8,425 nucleotides of DNA from a bacterium (GTDB taxonomy: Bacteria; Zixibacteria; MSB-5A5; GN15; FEB-12). The notes below the pieces were generated by a model, which saw only the letters and a program-made list of their open reading frames with translations, was not told the DNA's origin and did not search any database. This document shows positions 1 to 6,648 of the stretch, one piece after another. The stretch spans positions 1 through 8,425 of the forward strand of contig JAUWMW010000088.1 in NCBI GenBank assembly GCA_030612965.1. The letters are read 5' to 3'. Each line of letters opens with the position of its first letter. Positions within the stretch are counted from its first letter, which is position 1. A program made the translations under genes and the position numbers.

Positions 1-521
1 TAGGACGCATACACGAAGCCGGTGGCCAGACCGAGGATCACACCGGTTATGTATTGACGTGAAAACTCAACGTCGCTCCCGATTCCAATCAGCAAGCCTA
101 TTCCGACGATAGCACTGAGGGCGATGCCAAAGAACTTGATCGACAGCCGCTCCTTGAACACCAGGTAACTCAAGGCAGCCGTTACAAAAACCTGGATGTT
201 GGCCAGGATGGTGGCCATGCCGGCGCCGGCGTAGATGATCGAGCGATGCCAAAAGAAAAGATCCAGAAAAAACACAAACCCGGCCAGCAGAGACCATCCG
301 AAAATCGCGCGCGGCATCATTAGCCTTCGCCTGGCCGCGATAGCCCACACGAACAGAATCGCCGCCCCGAGGATAGCTCTCCAGAAACCGATGGCGGTCG
401 GGCCCATGACGTTGACGCCGAGCATCTTTACGAAGATAGCTGCGAAACTGAGGCAGACGGCGCCGAAGACCAATAGCATGAGCGGCGGCAGGCCAAGCCG
501 AGATGAAGAGGGGTTATTCAT
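1..521 (-). CDS. EamA/DMT-superfamily permease, N-terminal part (3' end outside window)
   Basis: Translating the minus strand from the ATG at 521-519 gives 173 residues with no stop before the window edge, so the C-terminal half is missing. The product is very hydrophobic. Likely membrane segments lie near residues 12-33, 43-63, 73-92, 98-121, 128-147 and from 158 on. This matches the repeated five-helix EamA unit of drug/metabolite transporters, which are inner-membrane carriers of small metabolites. Supporting local motifs are Phe-Trp-Arg at 46-48 in helix 2, a small-residue-rich stretch at 98-108, and Phe-Lys-Glu-Arg-Leu at 122-126 at the end of helix 4, a typical EamA position. Substrate cannot be inferred. 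No good Shine-Dalgarno precedes the ATG; a GTG nine bases upstream (530) is the alternative start. The gene follows rodA after about 170 bases, so it may be a separate unit or the operon tail. Confidence 0.88.
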   Translation of the reverse strand, partial: MNNPSSSRLGLPPLMLLVFGAVCLSFAAIFVKMLGVNVMGPTAIGFWRAILGAAILFVWAIAARRRLMMPRAIFGWSLLAGFVFFLDLFFWHRSIIYAGAGMATILANIQVFVTAALSYLVFKERLSIKFFGIALSAIVGIGLLIGIGSDVEFSRQYITGVILGLATGFVYAS

Positions 522-526
522 CAGGA

Positions 527-688
527 TCACGAGGAGATATGTTCCGATGGTTCTTGCATCCGCCGCAGGCGGAGGTGTGAACCGTCGGTTTGACCCACCG
601 TCATTGGATCAGGGCTTAGTTGCAATTGTCGGGGCACAATCTCGACTGTGTCGATGTCAAAACCCGGCGAAACGATTCTGTCAGACAA
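527..688 (-). CDS. Doubtful small ORF between rodA and the EamA gene
   Basis: The frame of rodA stays open after its TGA stop. A TTG at 688-686 could start a 53-residue product ending at a TGA at 529-527, five bases before the EamA ATG. GGAG inside the last rodA codons lies nine bases upstream of this TTG, a plausible ribosome site. Residues 1-30 are mixed and protein-like. Residues 36-44 are Arg-rich because the frame runs through the palindrome at 549-583. GC at third codon positions is about 57 percent by hand count, not clearly coding. The protein resembles no family I recognise. It could be a small gene, a leader peptide coupling rodA to the transporter, or simply an open frame by chance. 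I favour chance. Confidence 0.15.
   Translation of the reverse strand: MSDRIVSPGFDIDTVEIVPRQLQLSPDPMTVGQTDGSHLRLRRMQEPSEHISS
549..583. repeat. Imperfect 35-base palindrome (GGTTC...GAACC around TCCGCC-N3-GGCGGA)
   Basis: The core at 559-573 is a perfect inverted repeat: TCCGCC, loop GCA, GGCGGA. Five unpaired bases on each side separate it from an outer stem, GGTTC at 549-553 and GAACC at 579-583. The two stems would form a hairpin with a symmetrical 5x5 internal loop. No T-tract follows on either strand. Possible roles are a dispersed palindromic repeat, an RNA stability element protecting the rodA 3' end, or part of the EamA gene's leader. Confidence 0.5.
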
Positions 689-691
689 CCC

Positions 692-1909
692 TCAGTACTC
701 CTGCCAGCGGTAGTCGGCGGAGACGATCAGCCCGATCAGCGCCCATGTCAACACCAACGAGGTGCCGCCGTAGCTCAGAAACGGCAACGCCAGTCCGGTC
801 ACCGGCATAAATCCGAGGGTCATTCCGATGTTAACGAAGAACTGAAACAAAAGCACCGCGGCGGCGCCAACCACCACGTTGGAGGCGAAGCGCGAACGAC
901 ATCTGGTCGCAATCCGGATGGCGCGATAGAAAATCACTCCGAATAGCATGATCACCAGCAACGAACCCCACAGACCAAACTCCTCTCCTAACACGCTGAA
1001 GATAAAGTCGGTGTGCCGTTCCGGCAGGAAATCGAGACGTGTCTGCGAGCCGGACAACAAGCCCTTCCCCCAAACGCCGCCGGAGCCGATAGCAATCTTG
1101 GACTGGATGATCTGATATCCGGCGCCACGTGGATCACGACCAGGATCGAGAAAGGTAAGCATTCGCAGCTTTTGGTAATCAGCCATTCGATTCCAGATGT
1201 ATGGTGTGATTGCACCGAAGGCGAGGTTCGTCACCACCACCAGGACGCTGAACAACATTCCCGGTCGCGAAAGAAAGAGAAAGGTCAGGAGTACTGCGAA
1301 ATACAGGGCCCAGGCCAGCCAGTGCGAGGCGGCCACCAGACTTGCCAAAGGCGACAGGATTAGTATGAGGTAAACCGGCGACAAACCCGACCAGAACCAT
1401 AAAGCAAAGAGAATAATCCAAAACACCAGCGAAGTACCCAAATCCGGCTGTTTCAAAATCAACATCACTGGAATCAGAGTCAGAATCGCAGTGAAGGCGA
1501 GTCGACGTTTGGAAGCCGGCGGCAGTTTGGTGTAAGCAAAGAACCGTGACAGAGCCAGTACCACGGCCAGCTTGGCCACATCGGACGGCGCCAGGTTGAT
1601 GGGACCAAAAGAGAACCACCTGGTGGCGCCCATTCGCGAACTGCCGACCAGCAGCACCAGGACCAGCAGAGACAAAGTGATTCCGAAAAACAGATAGGCG
1701 CTGACATCAAAGAGCCTCAAAGGCAGATGGATAACCACCGCAAAGGCGACTAAAGCAATCAACAGCCAGAGCGATTGACGAAGATAGAAACTCTGGCTGT
1801 AGGCTGAATCGGCATAGTGCTGTGCCGACATGATCAGCAGGATGCCAATCATGGACAGGAACAAAGCCGCGCTGATTATGCGCCAGTCCAGATCACGGTA
1901 GTTCAGCAT
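692..1909 (-). CDS. rodA: RodA, SEDS-family peptidoglycan glycosyltransferase of the elongasome
   Basis: RodA polymerises lipid II into glycan strands during side-wall growth, in complex with PBP2. The 405-residue protein is a typical-length polytopic membrane protein. Family hallmarks are Lys-Gln-Pro-Asp-Leu-Gly-Thr at 153-159; the loop at 254-278 (LDPGRDP, GAGYQIIQS, AIGSGG), which carries the Asp essential in characterised RodA proteins; LPERHTDFIFSVLGEEFG at 295-312; and the C-terminal segment 358-384 ending FLSYGGTS. The usual QPSE-x-x-K motif reads Ala-Pro-Ser-Asp at 107-110, with Lys113 kept. The ATG (1909-1907) overlaps the mrdA stop as TGATG, and GGAGGG sits about seven bases upstream, so both the start and translational coupling to mrdA are well supported. 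RodA is distinguished from FtsW by its mrdA/mreCD context. It ends with TGA at 694-692. Confidence 0.97.
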   Translation of the reverse strand: MLNYRDLDWRIISAALFLSMIGILLIMSAQHYADSAYSQSFYLRQSLWLLIALVAFAVVIHLPLRLFDVSAYLFFGITLSLLVLVLLVGSSRMGATRWFSFGPINLAPSDVAKLAVVLALSRFFAYTKLPPASKRRLAFTAILTLIPVMLILKQPDLGTSLVFWIILFALWFWSGLSPVYLILILSPLASLVAASHWLAWALYFAVLLTFLFLSRPGMLFSVLVVVTNLAFGAITPYIWNRMADYQKLRMLTFLDPGRDPRGAGYQIIQSKIAIGSGGVWGKGLLSGSQTRLDFLPERHTDFIFSVLGEEFGLWGSLLVIMLFGVIFYRAIRIATRCRSRFASNVVVGAAAVLLFQFFVNIGMTLGFMPVTGLALPFLSYGGTSLVLTWALIGLIVSADYRWQEY

Positions 1910-3723
1910 CAGTTACCCTCCGCGTGAGACAGACCGGCCACTGGCTGCGGGTTCATCTTCTTGTTCATATAGACGTCAATAATCCGCTTGACAGTCGGCG
2001 CCGCCACTTCCGAACCATGCCCTGCGTTCTCGACAACAGCACAGACTACGATTTCGGGTCGTTCCATCGGCGCTACACCGACAAACCAGGAATGATTGTC
2101 TCCATGAGGGTTCTCCGCCGTGCCGGTTTTCCCACCAAGGCTGTATAGATTATTCTTCAAACCACGTGCCGTGCCGTGCTCGCCCTCAACTACCAGCCGC
2201 AACCCTTCCAGCAACAACTCCAGTGTTCCTGATGAAAACGGCAGTTTCCTGACCATCTGCCTGGACGGAATCACCTGCTGGCCACCCGGAAACTGAATGC
2301 TCTTAATCAGTCGCGGACGATATACGATGCCGTCGTTGACCAAACCACAGAAGAATTGAGCCAGTTGCAACGGCGTGACAAGTATCTCTCCCTGTCCGAT
2401 TGCATTGTTCAGTACCAAACCCCGGCTCCACTTTTTCTTACCATAGCGCTTATCGTAGTATTCGCTATTGGGGTTGAGACCGTCCTCCTCACCCGGTAGA
2501 GCGATTCCGGTGACGTGGCCGAAGCCGCACTTATCGAAGTACTGACTCAACAGATCGATACCGAGTTTCAATCCCACCTGATACAAGTACACATCACAGG
2601 ACTGTTCAATCGCACCGACCGCATTAAGGCTGCCATGTCCGGCCGGCTTCCAGCAGCGGAAATAGCGATTGCCGAATTGCAAGCCACCGTAGCATGGCTT
2701 CAGAGTAGTATTCGCACTGATCATTCCCTCCTCCAACGCCGCGCCGATGGTCAACAGCTTGGTGGTGGAAGCAGGCGGATAGAGACCACTGATGGGACGG
2801 TTGAGCAGCGGATGGGTCGTATCCTGCATTATGCTCTGCCAAAGACTTTCCGGTATGACAGTGGAGAAAATGTTGGCGTCGAACCCCGGATAGGATGTCA
2901 TGGCCAGGATTTCGCCGCTACGCGGATCCATGGCGACAATAGCGCCACAGCAGTACTCTCCAAGCGCCGCCACACATTCGCGCTGAAGATCGTTGTCGAT
3001 CGTCAGCACCAGGTCGGCGCCGGCAACGGCGGGGGTGGGCGCTTTCCCTTCGTACAGTCCCCGGCTTTGGCCGGATGCAGTAACTTCGATATAGGCCGTC
3101 CCCTCACGCCCTCGGAGGAGCGCATCGTGGTGCTTTTCCAGCCCCTTCTTGCCGATTATGCTACCCAGGCGATAACCGACCGCACCCTCACGCCGTCGCT
3201 CTTCCTCGGAGACCTCACCGACGTGACCGGTGAAACACTCGGAACCCAGACCGGGCGTATAACGTCTTACCTCTTCCATCTGGATGCTCACTCCCGGGAA
3301 ACGGCCTGCCTGCTCTTCGATTACGGCCACAATCTCAAACGGAACATCGCGCACAATCGGGGCAGGTTGGTAACGATTGACCAGGTTCTTCCGGAGGCGT
3401 TTTTGAACCACGCTTGTATCAAGTCCAATCACCGCAGCCAGGTTCGGTATCGTCGTGTCCCGAACTGCCTCAGACGCCACGACAGATACTGTGAAAGAGG
3501 GCCGGTTATCGATTATGATGCGCCCTTCCCGATCGTACACCACACCACGACCGGCCACCAGCGGCTGTACTCTGATGCGATTGTTCTCGGACTGTTCGGC
3601 CAGTTCACGGTAGTTCAGAATCTGCAGTTTCACCAGCCAGCCGACGATCACCAGTAGCAGACCCAGCACAATTAAGAGAGCTGTCGCCTGGCGATACTTG
3701 AGGCTGAGAGTTGACAGTGGCAT
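1909..3723 (-). CDS. mrdA: Penicillin-binding protein 2 (class B PBP, elongasome transpeptidase)
   Basis: This class B PBP cross-links peptidoglycan in the periplasm and works with RodA. It has 604 residues, near the usual PBP2 length. A short cytoplasmic N-terminus leads into one membrane anchor (about 13-34). The pedestal/dimerisation domain follows (about 50-230), including GRGVVYDREGRII at 58-70. The transpeptidase domain (about 255-585) has all three active-site motifs: Ser319-Thr-Thr-Lys322 with the nucleophile serine, Ser375-Cys-Asp377, and Lys532-Thr-Gly-Thr-Ala. The SxD form of the second motif is common in PBP2. Cys344, Cys357, His363 and Cys376 are spaced like a zinc site reported near PBP2 active sites. 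The ATG lies seven bases after the mreD stop with no clear Shine-Dalgarno, suggesting reinitiation from mreD. The stop overlaps the rodA start. Confidence 0.97.
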   Translation of the reverse strand: MPLSTLSLKYRQATALLIVLGLLLVIVGWLVKLQILNYRELAEQSENNRIRVQPLVAGRGVVYDREGRIIIDNRPSFTVSVVASEAVRDTTIPNLAAVIGLDTSVVQKRLRKNLVNRYQPAPIVRDVPFEIVAVIEEQAGRFPGVSIQMEEVRRYTPGLGSECFTGHVGEVSEEERRREGAVGYRLGSIIGKKGLEKHHDALLRGREGTAYIEVTASGQSRGLYEGKAPTPAVAGADLVLTIDNDLQRECVAALGEYCCGAIVAMDPRSGEILAMTSYPGFDANIFSTVIPESLWQSIMQDTTHPLLNRPISGLYPPASTTKLLTIGAALEEGMISANTTLKPCYGGLQFGNRYFRCWKPAGHGSLNAVGAIEQSCDVYLYQVGLKLGIDLLSQYFDKCGFGHVTGIALPGEEDGLNPNSEYYDKRYGKKKWSRGLVLNNAIGQGEILVTPLQLAQFFCGLVNDGIVYRPRLIKSIQFPGGQQVIPSRQMVRKLPFSSGTLELLLEGLRLVVEGEHGTARGLKNNLYSLGGKTGTAENPHGDNHSWFVGVAPMERPEIVVCAVVENAGHGSEVAAPTVKRIIDVYMNKKMNPQPVAGLSHAEGN

Positions 3724-3730
3724 CCGATTG

Positions 3731-4219
3731 TCAGAAAAGAGCTTTAATTCTGGTCCAGGTGATGCGACCTTCTTTGACCAGAAAGAAAAGCCACCCTATC
3801 AGAGTAGTGTAAACGGCGCCCGGCAGCGCGGCGGTCACCAGAAGAAACCAAAAATCTTCTGCTCCAAAGGTAATCAGCACCAGAATATTGTGAAGGAGTA
3901 TACCGCCCAGTATCAGCAACAGCTTGGCATATAGAGAGTCGAGGTTTAGCCGTTCACGAGCGTGATAGGCGAGAAGTCCCAGCCCCGCCAGCCACAGCGC
4001 GTGCCATCCGATGAGATCCGGCATCCCGGCGGCCAGCACGAGACCGGCGGCAAGGCCGAACCAAGTCGCCACTAACTCCGGTTTGTAGACAGCCACCATC
4101 AGCGCGATGAGGGCGGCCAGATTGATCTCAGCCGTAAAGACTGTCGTGATGCCCCTTAGCATCACCCCGTGCAGGGCGATCAACAAAAGATAGAGTATGA
4201 ATGGGATCACCCGCGTCAT
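3731..4219 (-). CDS. mreD: MreD, rod-shape-determining inner-membrane protein
   Basis: MreD is a small polytopic membrane protein of the elongasome that binds MreC and helps control PBP2-RodA activity. The 162-residue product matches the family length and is mostly hydrophobic, with about five to six predicted membrane segments (near 4-24, 31-45, 50-65, 70-84, 100-118 and 124-147). Sequence conservation in MreD is low, so the call rests on size, topology and position between mreC and mrdA. Its ATG (4219-4217) overlaps the mreC stop as ATGA, and GGAGGG lies just upstream, a strong sign of coupled translation. The family usually has an acidic residue in its first membrane hairpin; here Glu31 (Thr-Ala-Glu-Ile-Asn) may fill that role, which is inference. 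Confidence 0.9.
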   Translation of the reverse strand: MTRVIPFILYLLLIALHGVMLRGITTVFTAEINLAALIALMVAVYKPELVATWFGLAAGLVLAAGMPDLIGWHALWLAGLGLLAYHARERLNLDSLYAKLLLILGGILLHNILVLITFGAEDFWFLLVTAALPGAVYTTLIGWLFFLVKEGRITWTRIKALF

Positions 4220-5010
4220 GGACCCTCCGGCATCAGAATGAAGAGTTCTTCGATGGTCCTAAAGCTGACCACCGGCTCAAGCTTGATTAGCGAGTAAGGC
4301 TTGTTCTCCGGCCGCCGAACATCCGATACTATGCCAACTCTCAGGCCTGGCGGGTAGATACCCCCCAGTCCCGACGACAAAATGGTATCACCTATCTGGA
4401 TGGCTCCCTGATTAGGGAAATCGTCCAGAATCATACCTTCCGATGGTAAGTAGCGCACGATGCCCATCTCGCGGCTGCTTGCCACCCGGCCGGCGACACG
4501 ATTGAGAGGGTCGGTCAACAACTGTACTTTGGCGTATCCCGGCATCACCTGCTGCACCCGCCCTACCAAACCAACCTGGTTGATGACCGGATGATTGACC
4601 ATCACGGAATCCTCGATCCCCATGTTAATGGCGGCGGACACCGGTAGCGGTTCTCCGGTCACTGAGATAACCCGGGCCGGCAACAGACGATACCCGGGTG
4701 GTGGTTCAAACCCAAGGATCGATCGCAGCCTGGAGTTTTCCCGCTCAGCTTCCTCCAGAGCCACGACTCTCAAGGACGCCTCGGCCAGCGAGTCTCGAAG
4801 TAATCGATTCTCTTCGTTGGTGCCGACCAGGTCCCGGACTGTCGATCGGATCTTGAAAAAGGGAGAGTAAGCCGTGTCGATGATCGCGCCACCGATCAAT
4901 TGATTGACATTCGGCAACTCGAGTATCAGGGTAGCTACAAAAATGAGAATTACAGCAAGATGAACAACTCGCCAACTCTTATAAGAAAGACCGGATTTCC
5001 TGTTCAACAT
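4216..5010 (-). CDS. mreC: MreC, rod-shape-determining scaffold protein
   Basis: MreC is a bitopic periplasmic scaffold that activates PBP2-RodA. From the ATG at 5010 the protein has 264 residues; a GTG at 5022 would add four (268, the numbering used here). The architecture is complete: a short basic N-terminus, one membrane helix at about 19-36, a predicted coiled coil at about 62-103 rich in Glu, Arg and Leu, then the double beta-barrel domain from about 112. The domain end shows the conserved SSGLGGIYPPGLRVG segment at 216-230. Choice of start is uncertain. AGGG lies 11 bases before the GTG, and a weaker GAGTGG lies eight bases before the ATG; I prefer the ATG by start-codon type. The gene begins about 29 bases after ptsN, not after mreB as in most genomes, and its stop overlaps the mreD start. 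Confidence 0.95.
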   Translation of the reverse strand: MLNRKSGLSYKSWRVVHLAVILIFVATLILELPNVNQLIGGAIIDTAYSPFFKIRSTVRDLVGTNEENRLLRDSLAEASLRVVALEEAERENSRLRSILGFEPPPGYRLLPARVISVTGEPLPVSAAINMGIEDSVMVNHPVINQVGLVGRVQQVMPGYAKVQLLTDPLNRVAGRVASSREMGIVRYLPSEGMILDDFPNQGAIQIGDTILSSGLGGIYPPGLRVGIVSDVRRPENKPYSLIKLEPVVSFRTIEELFILMPEGP

Positions 5011-5039
5011 GGCAGACGCCACTCAGAACGAGACCCTGA

Positions 5040-5492
5040 TTACTCGACGACATCAATTAGAGCCAGCACATCTCCGGGCGAAGCGGCCTCCAGGAGTTTC
5101 CTGCGGTTCTCCTCCGGTTTCATCAGATAAGACAGACGCGCCATCACATTCAAGTGCGCACCGATGGCGTCCTCAGGAGCGGCGATCAGAAAGAACAGAT
5201 GTACAGCCTTGTGATCCATGGCGTCGAAGTCCACACCAGCGCTGCTTCGTCCGAAAGCAATCACGATCCCCTTGACCGATCTGGTTTTCGCGTGCGGAAA
5301 AGCCACCCCATAGCCAACACCGGTTGTGACCAGGTTTTCCCGCTCCTTGATATCCTGTAGCAGTTGATCCCGATCTTTGACCATATTGGAACGGGCAACA
5401 AGATCAACCAACTCTTCGATCACACCAGTCTTGTCGGTAGCCTTCAGGTCGAATTGCACCAGTGTCTCGTCGCAGAATTTAGAAAGCTTCAT
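5040..5492 (-). CDS. ptsN: PTS EIIA domain protein, nitrogen-type (PtsN-like)
   Basis: This 150-residue single-domain protein matches the fructose/nitrogen EIIA family. The phosphorylatable histidine is His67 in the motif Gly-Val-Ala-Phe-Pro-His-Ala at 62-68, and the family segment preceding it (about 48-60, RERENLVTTGVGYG) is intact. The C-terminal part contains the usual HLFFLIAAPED strand-turn at 98-108 and a helix with His113-Leu-Asn. Proteins of this kind are normally phosphorylated by a PTS phosphocarrier and regulate by protein contact rather than moving sugar. No EIIB, EIIC, HPr, EI or rpoN is in the window, which favours a regulatory role. AGGGA overlaps the preceding stop codon about nine bases before the ATG, so translation is probably coupled to the Trm112-like gene. 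A carbohydrate EIIA is the alternative, less likely without partners. Confidence 0.88.
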   Translation of the reverse strand: MKLSKFCDETLVQFDLKATDKTGVIEELVDLVARSNMVKDRDQLLQDIKERENLVTTGVGYGVAFPHAKTRSVKGIVIAFGRSSAGVDFDAMDHKAVHLFFLIAAPEDAIGAHLNVMARLSYLMKPEENRRKLLEAASPGDVLALIDVVE

Positions 5493-5502
5493 GTATTATT
5501 CC

Positions 5503-5673
5503 CTAATCGATTTTCTCTGCTTCGTCCATCAGCAGCACCGGTATGTCGTCGGTGATTCGGTAAGCGAGCCGGCAGTTCTCGCAGACCAGACGATTCTCAT
5601 CTTCTTGGTAACTCAGTTTCCCCTTGCACTTCGGACAAACCAGTTTCTCCAGCAATTGACTTGACAGCGCCAT
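5503..5673 (-). CDS. Trm112/YcaR-like small zinc-ribbon protein
   Basis: I translated this short gene by hand: 56 residues from ATG 5673-5671 to TAG 5505-5503. It carries two Cys pairs, Cys13-Pro-Lys-Cys16 and Cys31-Glu-Asn-Cys34, separated by a short beta hairpin (KGKLSYQEDENRL), then Ala-Tyr-Arg-Ile-Thr-Asp-Asp-Ile-Pro-Val-Leu-Leu at 37-48. This ending is the signature of the Trm112/UPF0434 family, whose bacterial members include E. coli YcaR. The four cysteines probably bind one zinc. In eukaryotes Trm112 is a methyltransferase partner; the bacterial role is poorly defined, so I assign no function. GAGGAAA overlaps the accA stop (TGA 5688-5686), about nine bases before this ATG, so ribosomes finishing accA can restart here. 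It sits 10 bases before ptsN. Recognition is strong because both length and all ligands match. Confidence 0.9.
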   Translation of the reverse strand: MALSSQLLEKLVCPKCKGKLSYQEDENRLVCENCRLAYRITDDIPVLLMDEAEKID

Positions 5674-5685
5674 TGACTTGTTTCC

Positions 5686-6648
5686 TCAGCGTTCCTCAAA
5701 CTCACCGATACTTCGGTATTTGGCCAGTCTGTCCTGCAGAAGTTGCTCGACCGGCTTGGTCTGCAACTCCTTCAGAGCAGCCAGTATTTCTTTCTTCACT
5801 AACTGGGCAGTCGCGGTTGGATCTCGGTGAGCACCACCCTCCGGTTCACTGATCACCTTGTCGACCACTTTCAGCTTTATCAAATCATCCGATGTCACCT
5901 TGAGCGCCTCGGCCGCCTCCGGTGCTTTGGCGGCGTCACGCCATAGAATCGCGGCGCAGCCTTCCGGCGAAATAACGGAGTACCAGGCGTACTCAAGCAT
6001 CATGACGACATCGCCAACGCCGATACCGAGTGCCCCTCCGGACGCACCCTCACCGATAATAACCACCACAATCGGCACTCGCAGTCGGGCCATCTCTCTG
6101 ATATTGTGGGCAATCGCCTCGGCCTGACCACGCTCTTCGGCACCGATCCCCGGGTACGCTCCCGGTGTATCGATCAGTACGATGATCGGGATCTCAAACT
6201 TCTCGGCCAGTTTGAACAGCCGAAGTGCCTTGCGATACCCTTCCGGATGGGCCATGCCGAAGTTGCGGGCCAGTTTCTGTTTGGTGTCACGACCTTTCTG
6301 CTGACCAATCACCAGTACCGGCTGGTTGTCGATTTTGGCGAACCCACCGATCATCGCCAGATCGTCGGCAAAACAGCGATCACCGTGAAGTTCCACGAAA
6401 TCGGTGGTTATCATTCTGATGTAATCAAGAGTGTAGGGACGTTTGGGATGGCGAGACAACAGTACACGTTGCCAGCGCGTCAGTCGGGAATAGACGTCCT
6501 CGCGAAGTCGAGCCAATTTCTTTTCCAGGGACGCGATCTCACCGTCCAGCTCGATACTCTCTCCGACTGAGAAATCTTTCATGTCGGAGATCTTCTTCTC
6601 CAACTCGACCAGCGGCCGCTCAAATTCTAAATAAGGTCTGTCGACCAT
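5686..6648 (-). CDS. accA: Acetyl-CoA carboxylase carboxyltransferase, alpha subunit
   Basis: AccA pairs with AccD to move the carboxyl group from biotin-carboxyl carrier protein to acetyl-CoA, making malonyl-CoA for fatty acid synthesis in the cytoplasm. From the ATG at 6648 it is 320 residues, almost the E. coli length. The N-terminal helical region (to about residue 70) includes LEFERPLVELEKKI, as in the family. The crotonase-fold domain has Asp-Thr-Pro-Gly-Ala-Tyr-Pro-Gly at 160-167, the glycine-rich GEGASGGALGIG at 199-210 that helps form the acyl-CoA/oxyanion site, and Ser-Pro-Glu-Gly at 227-230. A TTG at 6663 would add five residues, but the ATG gives the family's usual spacing to FERP and has GGA upstream. 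No accD or other acc subunit is in the window, as is common for separately encoded accA. Confidence 0.97.
   Translation of the reverse strand: MVDRPYLEFERPLVELEKKISDMKDFSVGESIELDGEIASLEKKLARLREDVYSRLTRWQRVLLSRHPKRPYTLDYIRMITTDFVELHGDRCFADDLAMIGGFAKIDNQPVLVIGQQKGRDTKQKLARNFGMAHPEGYRKALRLFKLAEKFEIPIIVLIDTPGAYPGIGAEERGQAEAIAHNIREMARLRVPIVVVIIGEGASGGALGIGVGDVVMMLEYAWYSVISPEGCAAILWRDAAKAPEAAEALKVTSDDLIKLKVVDKVISEPEGGAHRDPTATAQLVKKEILAALKELQTKPVEQLLQDRLAKYRSIGEFEER

Larger units (their letters stand above)
522..691. other. rodA-EamA intergenic region with inverted repeats
   Basis: This is the only long gap in an otherwise tightly packed strand. It holds an imperfect 35-base palindrome at 549-583 and a perfect 13-base hairpin at 642-654 (TCGAC, loop TGT, GTCGA). 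Read on the minus strand, TTGACA (660-655) resembles a -35 box, but no acceptable -10 box lies 16-18 bases downstream. Neither hairpin is followed by a run of T on the transcribed strand, so an intrinsic terminator for rodA cannot be claimed. A 53-codon open frame (688-527) also crosses the gap and is listed separately at low confidence. Confidence 0.7.

Noticed and set aside
67..348. 93-codon minus-strand frame within the EamA gene
   Set aside because: It is out of frame with the transporter, which continues through the same bases with clear membrane helices.
549..583. Intrinsic terminator for rodA
   Set aside because: The stem is GC-rich but no T-run follows on the transcribed strand, so it does not meet the usual criteria.
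235..810. 191-codon plus-strand frame crossing the EamA gene, the gap and the rodA end
   Set aside because: It is antisense to two recognisable genes, low in complexity and rich in Arg/Ser/Pro, as expected from an antisense frame in GC-rich DNA.
2593..2601. Ser-Cys-Asp in place of SxN in PBP2 as a sign of inactivity
   Set aside because: SxD is a common, active form of this motif in PBP2; the nucleophile Ser319, Lys322 and KTG are intact.
2515..3657. 380-codon open frame on the plus strand opposite mrdA
   Set aside because: It is antisense to an intact PBP2 with all motifs, and its translation shows no domain, membrane segment or recognisable motif. It is a by-product of codon bias in mrdA.
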